Positions 22,062 to 31,424 of a stretch of 64,000 bases of DNA are shown one piece after another. Below the pieces are notes generated by a model. It did no database searches and was not told where the DNA came from. It saw only the letters and a list, made by a program, of their open reading frames with translations. The translations under genes were made by a program, and so were the position numbers. Each line of letters begins with the position of its first letter. The first letter of the stretch is position 1. Source of the stretch: Atherix ibis (taxonomy: Eukaryota; Arthropoda; Insecta; Diptera; Athericidae); contig OY282605.1 of assembly GCA_958298945.1 (NCBI GenBank), positions 5,665,811 to 5,729,810 of the forward strand, given 5' to 3'.

Positions 22062-23319
22062 CGAGGGTCATTCCACAAGTACTTAGCCTCACCGCCCGAT
22101 GGAACTGCTGTCCCAAAAGAAATTTACCATCGTGCAGTAAATTCTTTTAGTAGCTTACTGTCAAAGTTTCAGTCGATTCCCTTCATTAGTTTTGTTTTGA
22201 GAGCCTTTGAAAGCGAGCGTGTCGGTCGGTTGCACAAAAATGGAAAAAGAACAATATCGTTCGGCGATTAGATTCTTGTTTTTGGAAGGGAAAACGCGCA
22301 GCGAAATCAAAGATCGCTTGGATGCTGTGTATGGTGACTCTTCTCCTTCGATGACGACCGTCAAGAATTGGTTCAACGAGTTTGTTCGTGGCCGCACGTC
22401 GGTTTTTGATGAGCCACGCCCAGGTTCCCCGAAAACGGCTGCTACGGAGGAAAACATTAAAAAAGTCCACGATCTCGTGTTGGCAGACCGTCTATTGAAG
22501 GTTCACGAGATAGCTGAGACTGTGCGCATCGCAGCAGGAACGGTGCATCATATTCTACACGAAGAACTGGGCATGAGAAAGCTGTCGGCGCGATGTGTGC
22601 CGCGTTTGCTCACACCGGAAAACAAGCGCAACCGTGAGACCACATCGACGGAGTTCTTGCGTCGTTTCGTGACCGTCGACGAAACATGGATTCACTGGTA
22701 CACACCAGAGACCAAGGAACAGTCGAAACAGTGGACTTCACCCGGCGAACGTGCTCCGAAGAAGGCGAAGACTGTTCAATCGGCCGGAAGGGTGATGGCC
22801 ACCGTTTTCTGGGATTCACAAGGTGTGATCCACATCGATTACCTCGAGAAGGATAAAACAATCACGGGGCGCTACTATGCTGATTTATTGGGCCGATTTG
22901 ACGTCGAATTAAAGAAAAAGCGGCCCCGCTTTGCGAAGAAAAAAGTGCTGTTCCACCACGACAACGCGCCGGCTCACACCTCCGCCGTCGCCATGGCCAA
23001 ATTGGTCGAATTGCGCTACAAATTGCTGCCCCATCCACCGTACTCTCCAGATTTGGCCCCCTGTGACTACTTTTTGTTTCCGAACCTGAAAAAATCACTC
23101 GCCGGGAATAGATTTGGGTCGAATGAGGAGGTCATCGTCGCCACGGAGGCCTATTTTGCTTCCCGCGAGAAAATGTATTTTTTGGACGGGTTAAAAAAGT
23201 TAGAGCATCGCTGGGCCAAGTGTATCGAGCTTGAAGGAGATTATGTAGAAAAATAAATTGCCACTATTCCAAAATTTTCGTTTTTTTTTGTAGGCTAAGT
23301 ACTTGGTGAATGACCCTTG
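22062..23319 (+). mobile_element. Irritans-like mariner with an unbroken transposase
   Basis: The element starts cgagggtcattccacaagta after TA at 22060-22061. The right end, reverse complemented, reads caagggtcattcaccaagta, so the inverted repeats match apart from small changes. The right TA is eroded (one T missing). The flanks, once rejoined, read aggtcactc-TA-atgttacc, which matches the local 33-bp satellite (compare aggtcactcctataatgtta at about 23924). The element therefore inserted into, or at the edge of, that array. Confidence 0.92.
22240..23256 (+). CDS. Mariner transposase, complete frame with DD34D triad
   Basis: The start is placed at the ATG at 22240 (MEKEQYRSAI), by comparison with related mariners; the frame is open for 11 more codons upstream. 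It has 338 residues. The bipartite DNA-binding region includes GRTSVFDEPRPGSPK and a second HTH (AAGTVHHILHEELGMRKLSA). The catalytic aspartates are D147 (VTVDETWIHWYTPE), D241 (FHHDNAPAHTS) and D276 (LAPCDYFLFPNLKK), with 34 residues between the last two. The C-terminal CIELEGDYVEK is intact. Two oddities: the linker reads CVPRLL where the family has WVPRxL, and about 11 residues are missing between that linker and EFLRR compared with the other irritans-like family here. It is the only transposase in the window that could be expressed whole. Whether it is active is unknown. Confidence 0.93.
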   Translation: MEKEQYRSAIRFLFLEGKTRSEIKDRLDAVYGDSSPSMTTVKNWFNEFVRGRTSVFDEPRPGSPKTAATEENIKKVHDLVLADRLLKVHEIAETVRIAAGTVHHILHEELGMRKLSARCVPRLLTPENKRNRETTSTEFLRRFVTVDETWIHWYTPETKEQSKQWTSPGERAPKKAKTVQSAGRVMATVFWDSQGVIHIDYLEKDKTITGRYYADLLGRFDVELKKKRPRFAKKKVLFHHDNAPAHTSAVAMAKLVELRYKLLPHPPYSPDLAPCDYFLFPNLKKSLAGNRFGSNEEVIVATEAYFASREKMYFLDGLKKLEHRWAKCIELEGDYVEK

Positions 23320-25187
23320 AATGTTACCAAGTCATTTTTAAATTAGCCCTAAAATATTAGCGCATTTTTGGTCAAATCAATTCTTAAAGGTAAAATATGT
23401 GATTTTTAGAACAGTTTTTTAACATGACTTAATTAGTTTTAGGTCAGTCCTTAAACGTTACCATAATATTTTTAGGTCAGTCATTAAAAGTTATTCAATC
23501 ATTTTTAATTGTTTTAAAATGTTTCCGTACTATTTTTTTGTCACTAAAAAGTCGATTTTAGGTCAGGATTTAAGAATTGTCATAACTTTTCTTAGGTCAG
23601 TCCTAAAATAATTAGTCTATAATTATTAAGTTAGTTATAAAAGTAAGCATTTAAAATTTAGAAAAGTTCTTTAATATTTCTGATAAATTTTTATGTCAGT
23701 CCAAAAACATAACCATAATAATTTTAGGTCAATACCCAAATGTCATCACATCATTTATAAGTCATTCCTAAACGATTACTACAACATCCGTAGTTCAGAT
23801 CTAAAATATTTCCTTGTCAGTTTTAAGTCACTCTATCGGTCATAAAATGAAACAATAATATTTTTAGGTCAGTCATTCAAAAATTACCCTTTCAGTTTCA
23901 ATTTCATTTCTAAACAGTTAGAAGGTCACTCCTATAATGTTACCACGTGATTTTTGAGTCAGTCCCTAAAGATTACCCTTTTCAAAGGTAAATCTATAGT
24001 AATGAAAACAGTCCATAAATATTACCTCTCAATTTTTATGTCAGTCCAAAAATATGATCACAATAATTTTAGGTCTGTTTTAAAATGTTTCCAAATTATT
24101 TTTAAGTCAAGTCTAAATAATAACAATACAATTCGCAGTTCAGATCTAAAATACGTATATCTTGAACGTTGTCATAATATCTTAGTTGTTAAATGTTGCC
24201 ATTATATTTTTAAGGTCAGCCCTGAAAAATTGCTACAATATTTATTAATAGAATTCTCTTCTAAAATGTTACCAAATCGATTTTAGGTCATTACTAAAAT
24301 GTTACCATATAAATTTCAAGTTAGTCTTTTAAAATAAGAATATAAAAATTAGAAAAGTCCTTAAATATATCGAAACCAATGCTAAATTGCATATAATTTT
24401 TAAGTCAATTCGAAAAGATTTATAAAGCATTTGTCATTCAGTCCTAAAATATTGGCGTAATATTTTAAGATCAGTTATTAAATGTTATTTTATCAGTTTC
24501 AATTTAAGTACTAAAATATCGCCAAGTCATTTAAAAGTCAGTCCCTAAAGATTACTATATCAATTTTAGGTCCATAAATATAACCTCTAAATTTTTATAT
24601 CAATCCAAAACCATTAACAAAATAATTTTAGGTCAGTTTTAAAATGTCTCCATGTCATTTTTATGTCAACCCTGATAAATAACTATAGAATTTGTAGTTC
24701 AGGTGTAGGTCAGATACGACCTTGCTAAGAAGTAATCTTAGGTTAATCCTGACCTTCAAAAAATGGATGTAACCCTAATTTTTTCTAGGTCAGGCCCGAC
24801 CTAAGATTACTACAATATTTTTGGTTCCAATTCTTAAATTTTTAATGGCACTCATAAAATTTTGCCATTTTAGGACAGTTCTTAAATGTTACTATATTAT
24901 TTGCAGGTCAATCATAAAGTTTTACATAATATAAAGTTATGAAAAATAAATATAATATTTTTAGTTAAATTTTTAAATATAACCATACAATCTTTAAGGT
25001 CACTTATAACATTTTACCGCAAAATTGTTGTGTTAGGCATAAGAGGTTATTATAGTGATTTTAGGTCAATTACAAAAAGTTACTTTACAATTTGTAGATC
25101 AATCTCAATATTTTATTTTATAATTTTCAGGAAGCTCTGAAATGTAATTATATTAAGAAAAGGTCAATGTATAAAATTGCCATAAAA
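23320..25187. repeat. Degenerate tandem array with a 33-bp unit
   Basis: Diverged copies of a unit close to ttttaggtcagtcctaaaat plus gttaccataatat follow one another. Successive aggtcagt-type landmarks fall at 23441, 23474, 23560, 23594, 23693, 23726 and 23759, that is at steps of 33-34 or multiples. The copies differ a lot, so the array looks old. It begins immediately after the mariner and resumes beyond the SINE at 25766. Confidence 0.8.
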
Positions 25188-25765
25188 TTATTATTATTAT
25201 TTATTTGACAGGTTTTCATTTTCTACATTTGTACAATTTTTTTAACACATATATGCATTTTTATACACACATAGTCATGAGAACACAGTCGCTCCTATGG
25301 AGCACATAGCGGCACCAGAAAACTCCGTTAACTCTCCTCCGTCTGCCTCTGCCCTGGGTTCCTGCCTGAGGTACGGTTTTGAGGTACGGTCCGGATGCTT
25401 CCGTGAACTCTCTTCCATCTGCTTCTGCCTTTGGGTTTTTGCCTGAGGGACGGTCTTGGCTTTTTGCCTGAGGTACGGTTTTTGCCCTGAGTACGATGAA
25501 AGCCAAATGAGTTCTTGCCTGAGGTACGGTCCGGTTGATTCTTCTTGTGCTGTTTCTTGATAAGGTGGTTTTTATAGCTTGCGGCTTATCAGACCAGCGA
25601 AGCAACCTCCAGTGACGTTGGGGGACCCTACGGACGACATATATAAGGCTTGTAGTCAGGCCTTTCACCCCGGCACCAATGCCGAGATGGCGGCAGCTGG
25701 AATCGAACCCGCCACCTACCGAGTGTGAGTCGTTCACCTTGACCATTGCACCACACACTCGGCGG
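25188..25765 (-). mobile_element. tRNA-derived SINE
   Basis: This GC-rich unit of about 0.57 kb lies in AT-rich satellite. On the minus strand its head has a tRNA-like polymerase III promoter: box A tggtgcaatgg (25743-25753) and box B ggttcgattcc (25699-25709), 33 bp apart. The bases gccgag near the head can pair with ctcggc downstream, as in an acceptor stem. The body contains about six copies of accgtacctcaggc, and a 78-bp tandem duplication (about 25331-25376 against 25407-25454). The tail ends in an (AAT)n tract at about 25188-25203, typical of SINEs copied by a LINE. No clear target duplication was found, since the flanks are themselves repetitive. The same strand keeps a 165-codon open frame across the whole unit with repeated TVPQA motifs, which may be chance in GC-rich DNA. 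Confidence 0.75.
25699..25753 (-). promoter_or_regulatory. Internal RNA polymerase III promoter (A and B boxes) of the SINE
   Basis: Box A tggtgcaatgg fits the consensus TRGYNNARNNG and box B ggttcgattcc fits GGTTCGANTCC without mismatch. The spacing is normal for tRNA-type promoters. Confidence 0.75.
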
Positions 25766-25930
25766 TCAGACCTAATTTTTACATTATTTACAGCAAAATT
25801 TATAGCAATTTATAGATGAATTAGTTTATCATCTATTAGACTTCTTAAAACTACACCAAAAAAACATATTTATAGTAACAAAAATTAGGTCAATTTTGTA
25901 TAATACCAAAAATTAGGTCAAATCTTTTAA
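25766..25930. repeat. Continuation of the 33-bp array beyond the SINE
   Basis: Starts ggtcagacctaatttttaca and includes two aaaattaggtcaa blocks. It resembles the array left of the SINE, which implies that the SINE inserted into it. Confidence 0.6.
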
Positions 25931-25934
25931 TAAA

Positions 25935-27680
25935 TTGGATTATATTCTTTCTTTTGTCTTTGTAAAGTTTATAACAACTAATTTTTTGAATTTATCTTTT
26001 CGAACATGTAAGCTTATTCCTTATTGTACCAAAAATCTATATTTTTCTAAAAGAGTACAGAAAATTATAAGTTATTTATATAAAAAATATCTTAATGAAC
26101 CCAATTTATACAATTTAATTCAATTTTGCATTTAAAATATTATTTTTTTTTTGTTAAATATTTATTCGAATGAAAAAAATTTCTAATTCCAGATATTAAC
26201 AGAATATCATATTTCTGTAAACTTTCAATAAATTCCAACTATTAAAAACACAAATAAACTTTTTAGTTAAAATCTCTAATCTCTTGTAATCTGTTTCAAA
26301 ATTTCAATAATAAAATCCATTATTTTATTAAATACGTTCACAATAAAATGGAATAGGAATAAGGGGGGTGGCAGGGGATTTTGGAAGAGATTTTCGACTT
26401 TTCTGTAGAGCACACTCCTTGGGTGGAGCTTCAAATTTTCTACAATTATTATCTGAAAATTGTTCTACTTTGAAAACTCATCATTTTACACAATTTAATC
26501 GTACGAATACGGGGACAGACTTTAATTACAATGCCAACAAAGCTCAATTTTACTGTTGACTTTGCACCCCAATATCAACTCTCATTAGAAGTTGAAAATT
26601 GCCTTTGCCACAATCATCATTCCTTATCGTAATCCCTCGTATACTAACTAATCCATTTTTCCAGTTACGAACATTATACACTATACGACATTGTATCGTA
26701 TCACAATGTCAGTTGGTGTTTAGCCGTTCGGTCTTCCTGGAATAGAGAAGTTCCTGTTCCTAGTGTGTTTGGTTGTCACCAAACACACTAGTTTCATGGA
26801 ATTTTTACTCATCCTTGAATATTATAACTAAGAGGGTTGTTCCTCGCAAAAGGTCATGAGCGGATCAAAATGATTCTACATTCATTTAGCTGGACTTGAT
26901 GACTGATTCTAACTTACTGGATAACTACTCAGTGGTGAAGTGAAAATTTTGATACTCTTTAAATTCTAGTTTATCTCTTTTCATCCCTAGAGGTATCTAA
27001 ACGTATAAGGGATCATCCGCCAACTCCGAGTACGTTCATAGAAACATGACGGCTTCCCAGAATGTATTCCAAAAGATGATATTTCAATTTAATTATTAAC
27101 AAAATTCAAATTGTACAATTCCATCACTTTGGTAATGATTATATAGTATTTTAGTTTTGGAGTGGTCTCTTGGCATAATTTTAATTTTACTTAAAAATAG
27201 AAAAACTCTTATAACCGATGAGATTTGGGGTTCATTTTATGTTCAACCTGTTCACTGTAGTAAATTCTGAAATCCATTTGTAACCATGTACGAATGCACG
27301 ATAATTTATGGACAGTTTGATTATTTACATTTGGAGTTTATATGATTTTCTGGAATTAGTTTAATATACCATAAAGGATGTGATTCTTGACAATAAAAGG
27401 ACTTTCAAATTATGTTATTTTAATTATTTTTTTTTTTAAAATTAAACCAAAAATAATTAAATTTGATTTTATTTAACATTTTTCAAAATATTTTAAAATT
27501 ACTATGCTTAAAAAATATTGACACTTGGGAAAATTTATTAAAAGATACTTTTACAAAATAGTCTAGCGTATAATCGTAAGTGAAAGATAAAATTATCATA
27601 TTTGTAAGCAAAAGAGAAGAAATTTTTGAGCAGGATTTAAACCAACATAATTTCTGATTAGATAAAAAAAAATGCTACAA
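25935..27680. other. AT-rich stretch with one strong hairpin
   Basis: No gene recognised. The arms 26760-26772 (ctagtgtgtttgg) and 26779-26791 (ccaaacacactag) are perfect complements with a 6-base loop. Confidence 0.55.
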
Positions 27681-27684
27681 TATA

Positions 27685-27880
27685 CGAGGTCTGTTCAAAA
27701 AGTATCGCGAATTTTGAATTTCCTCGGGTTACGTATATTCGATTTTCGATTTTTTTATGGCGTTATATTGGTACTCATGTCTCTCACTTATGCGGACAAG
27801 TTCGGCCATTTTGAATGTTCACTTAATTTTTGACAGCTGCTTGGCTTGAACGTGTTTTGGCTCGTCTTCGATTTTTGCCC
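27685..27880 (+). repeat. Long inverted repeat, left arm
   Basis: Pairs with 28409-28603. It includes the mariner terminal repeat and the whole leader down to cgatttttgccc. Confidence 0.9.
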
Positions 27881-27899
27881 ATTTTCGACGAAAAACAGC

Positions 27900-28385
27900 T
27901 TCAAATTAACATTGCTAAGGAGCTGTTGGACTATGTCCGCGATGACCCAAATTTGCTCTAGAGGTTCATAACTGGTGACGAATCATGGGTTTATGGTTAT
28001 GACGTGGAAACCAAAGCTCAATCATCACAATGGAAGCTGCCGCACGAGCCAAGACCGAAAAAAGCGCCAAGTTCGGTCGAATGTGAAGGTTTTGCTTACA
28101 GTGTTTTTCGATTGCAGGGGCGCGATGCATCATGAGTAGAATTGCCACAGGGTAGAACGGTCAATAGGAAATATTACGTTATGCGCAAGTTGCGCGAAGC
28201 AATCGGTCAGAAACGCCCGAATTTGTGGAAGAACAAAAATTGGCTTTTGCATCATGATAACGCACTTGCTCACGCATCGTTGCTTATGCGCGAATCTTTG
28301 GCCAAAAACAACACACTAATAATGCCACAGCCACCGTATTCCCCAGATCTGGCCCCTGTGACTTTTTCTTGTTTCCGAAAAAGAT
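27900..28385 (+). pseudogene. Mariner transposase fragment lacking both ends
   Basis: The frame enters at NIAKELLDYVRDDPNLL, so the entire DNA-binding half is absent. The junction is the same as in the copy at 53.4 kb. A TAG follows NLL. The first Asp block reads FITGDESWVYGYDVE, and the second reads LLHHDNALAHASLL. The frame breaks by one base in the third block (PPYSPDLAPVTFS where the family has APCDFFLF). Everything after this point is lost to the inverted terminal copy. It cannot encode an enzyme. Confidence 0.85.
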
Positions 28386-28408
28386 TCTTTGATCAATTTT
28401 TTTGGAAC

Positions 28409-28603
28409 GGGCAAAAATCGAAGATGAGCCAAAACACGTGCAAGCAAAGCAGTTGTCAAAAATTAACTGAACATTCAAAATGGCCGAACTTCTCGGCATA
28501 AGTGAAAGACATGAGCGCCAACATAACGCCACGAAAAATCGAAAATCAAATATACATAACCCGCGGAAATTCAAAATTCGCGATACTTTTTGAACAGATC
28601 TTG
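28409..28603 (-). repeat. Long inverted repeat, right arm
   Basis: Reverse complement of 27685-27880 with scattered substitutions. Where the two arms differ, this arm is often closer to the leader of the copy at 53406. Confidence 0.9.
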
Positions 28604-28686
28604 TATAAAGAAAGCCTTTTTTCTTAAAATAAAAGAACTAAAAGTAAATGCTAATAAAATGGTTGCTACATTCTGAGACAAGTCTA

Positions 28687-28817
28687 CAATAATTTTAGAA
28701 AACTTTTATGAAGGATTACGAAATTCTCTGAACTACTAAACTGATTATTCATTTCGTTGTTCGCTAAACACAGCCCTATCACGTGACAGCTGTCAAATCT
28801 TAGATTATGGTGAATAA
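28687..28817 (-). repeat. 130-bp repeat shared with 18898-19030
   Basis: Inverted relative to the copy at 18898-19030. It contains the palindrome tgacagctgtca at 28784-28795. The outer limits of the repeat are not known. Confidence 0.75.
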
Positions 28818-28819
28818 GG

Positions 28820-29800
28820 ATAGATAATCCGCTCTATTTATGTACGAATTTGATTGAAATCAAAATATCTAAAAACCTTCTCTGCCGACCCTTATCCATC
28901 TATTTACTTAAAATTAAGCCATACGAACCCCGTTTTTTTTAATGTATTATATTAAACGCTTTTACTTTAAAAAATTATTAAAAATTATTTCTATTGAATA
29001 ACAAAAAAAAAAAACAAAGAATAATAAACGAAAATACAAATCGAAAAGTTTATAAAAATCATTTTTTATCTGCTGTGCCTGCCATCTATTTTTCTGCTTA
29101 TCGAACTAAATTTATAATTTTGACATATCGAAACGTGCGAGTTCAATTTTTTGATATTGTGTTTTATATCGATTTAATATTAAAATTATAATAAAAAGTA
29201 ACATGAAACAAGTTGTATTTTAATATGAATAAAAAAATTGTAATAATTTGATATGTTAATAAGTTTACAGAAAATAAAGTATTCAGTTAAAAAGGGGTTT
29301 AGTTATGAGACGATACGAGAAATTCGTTTTTCAAGTCAATTGTCGTTAAAAACAAATTATATATTCGAATAAAGGTTATAGTTGCCTGTCAGTCAGCCAA
29401 TTTTCATTGCATTCCGAGTGCTTAAAAACTAAATAATGATTGTGCAACATTGAATGACGATTATTTGGGATTAGATTGACGTGTCAATGACGGTCATCTG
29501 ATTACTTTCCGATGGGGGTTTTATTGATTTTATATTTTCAAATAGGAAAAATCCCAGGTAACTGTCCTAAAAAACCATTTATAAAAATATAATTTTAAAT
29601 TTATGAATTTTTATACTAATACCAGTGACTAATGTAAACTTTTAGATGCAAATAAATGAATTTATTTATGTTTTATTTAGTTTCTAATTCTAAAATTATT
29701 TCCTTAAATAACCACCGCAGGTATTTTAATTAATTTAAATAATTTCGACTATTAATTTAAAAATGTGCACCAAAGCAATACTATATGTACAAAAATAAAA
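28820..29800. other. AT-rich stretch without a recognisable gene
   Basis: No feature supported. Confidence 0.5.
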
Positions 29801-29809
29801 TTGCCCTAT

Positions 29810-30780
29810 CTGTCTGGTGTGCATTTTGATCTGAAGGTATCATTGGCGTGTCTTTCAGTGCAAAAAAAAGGAGGAGAAACCTTAATTTTTAAAATTATTC
29901 ATGAACAAATCCTTAAAATTTAAGATTATTCAAACTACCGGGTACGGTTCGGAAAGTAAATCCCTGTCATTTAACAGCTGTCAAACATATATTTTGGATA
30001 CTATAACTAGTCCTGGAACACGCATAGGATGCACATTTTTCGAAGAAAATTTTTTCTCAATGATGAGGCTCATTTATTTCTCAGCGGGAAGGTCACTTAG
30101 TTAAACTGCCGTTTATGGGGCTCAAAAACCCACATGTTACAGCAAAGAAGCCATTGTGTTCATGCAAAGTGAACGTGTGGTGTGTATTTTGGATCGCAAA
30201 TGTCTTTTGCCGTAATAATGAGCGGTATAACCGCATTAAAACCGACTTTCTTTGACCCAAACTTGCATATTTTAATCTAAGTTACAAGAATACAGCACCA
30301 CAAACCACTCAAGATGGTAAACTTTAGCTTTGTTACGCAACAAAGCTAAAGATTGGATGATAACAACTAAAGATTGGATGATAACAAAGAACGCATAATT
30401 ACAAGATTGGATGATAACAATTGACTTTCAAGATCTTGCGATTTGACGCCGTTGGACTTCGGTTGTGGGATTACGCAAAATATCGTTTTTTTGCGCAAAA
30501 TATCGATTTTTAAATGCTCTTAAGTTTGAGGATTGTCTAAACGCGGTAAATTTAAGCTTTGTTACCCAAAAAGTTCCCAGGACGCATAATTACGAGATTG
30601 GGTGATGTCAATTGACTTCCAAGATCTTGCGATTTGACGCCGTTGGACTCCGGTTGTGGGGTTACGCAAGATATCGTTTTTTTTGCGCAAAATATCGATT
30701 TTTAAATGCTCTTAAGTTTGATCAACATCCGTCAAATAATGGCCATAAACATTTTTAGATCAAGTTTAGCCATTTTATAT
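29810..30780 (+). pseudogene. DD41D mariner relic with internal tandem duplications
   Basis: A first scrap at about 29813-29865 reads VWCAF, a stop, SEGIIG. A fuller copy starts near 29945 with ggttcggaaagtaaatccct, passes a near-palindrome (29972-29983), then gives LNDEAHLFLSGKVT and CRLWGSKTHM (the first catalytic Asp region). Further on come VNVWCVFWI, NTAPQTTQDGKL and LPRSCDLTPLDF (the third Asp block). The DNA-binding domain is absent. The segment with the third Asp block occurs twice in tandem (about 30316-30530 and 30555-30722). Many stops and shifts make this a fossil. Confidence 0.7.
30316..30722 (+). repeat. Tandem duplication within the DD41D relic
   Basis: Both units run from ggtaaa...agctttgttac through cgcataattac, gatcttgcgatttgacgccg and aaatatcgatttttaaatgc. 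The first unit also contains three copies of aagattggatgataaca in a row (about 30351-30420), of which the second unit has one diverged copy. Confidence 0.8.
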
Positions 30781-30939
30781 TGTGGATCGTTTAATCACCC
30801 GTTAGAACAATTATTACGGGAATGCGTAAAAAATACGCCTATTGGGTTCTGGAATGCAGGCTTTGAATGGTAATTTGTTTGTACACAAATTTCATTAATA
30901 ATAAGATTGATTTCTTTCTCGGTTAAAATGTCAATAAAT

Positions 30940-31420
30940 GAAATTGATAAATACAGGGCTCTGAAAATCCACAAGTGACGTCTTCACGAAAAATGACTAT
31001 TTGGTGTGCATTTTAGTATGAAGGTGTCATTGGCCCATATTTATTTGAAACTGCAAAAGCCTGAACTTAAAGATTTCAAGCTAGACCATATGTGTTTACG
31101 ACACGATGGTGCCACAAGCCACACAATATAGCATATTTTGACTTTATTGAACGAATAGTTCCCAAGACGAGATTTGGTGATGTGAATTGGCCTACAAGAT
31201 CGTGAGATTTGACACTATTAACCTTAGGCGAAAGATTATGTTTTCTCAAACTCTAGAGTATTTAAAAACCTACATCCGTCAAGTAATGGCAAAAGTACAC
31301 CCCAAAATACGCAAACAAATCATCAAATATTATCTAAAAATATCAAAATCCTGCAACAAATCTTATCAAAATCCTGCAACAATGCTTTCCAAAGCACAAA
31401 TTGGATGTAAGTAAAAAATC
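30940..31420 (+). pseudogene. Second DD41D mariner relic
   Basis: Plus-strand blocks in order: GSENPQVTSSRKMTIWCAF, a stop, YEGVIGPYLFE, RIVPKTRFGDVNWPTRS, a stop, DLTLL (third Asp block), then SLEYLKTYIRQVMAKVHPKI, which corresponds to the C-terminal helix of the family. The start and DNA-binding domain are missing. It lies in the same orientation as the copy just upstream, so the two may have arisen by tandem duplication or by independent insertion. Confidence 0.7.
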
Positions 31421-31424
31421 TATT

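Larger units (their letters stand above)
27685..28603 (+). mobile_element. 0.9-kb mariner derivative with 195-bp inverted ends
   Basis: The element is bounded by TA at 27683-27684 and 28604-28605. The left end reads cgaggtctgttcaaaaagta. Positions 27685-27880 and 28409-28603 are inverted copies of each other along their whole length, with only scattered differences. In the sister element at 53406-54354 this segment is just the 5' end and leader of the mariner, and the 3' end is different. Here, the last part of the transposase and the true 3' end have been replaced by an inverted copy of the 5' end. Confidence 0.9.

Noticed and set aside
25261..25758. 165-codon minus-strand frame with TVPQA repeats as a host gene
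   Set aside because: It overlaps a unit with polymerase III A and B boxes and an (AAT)n tail, which fits a SINE better. Kept as an observation only.
25675..25765. Functional tRNA gene
   Set aside because: A and B boxes and a possible acceptor stem exist, but I could not fold a normal anticodon arm, and the unit continues into a SINE body.
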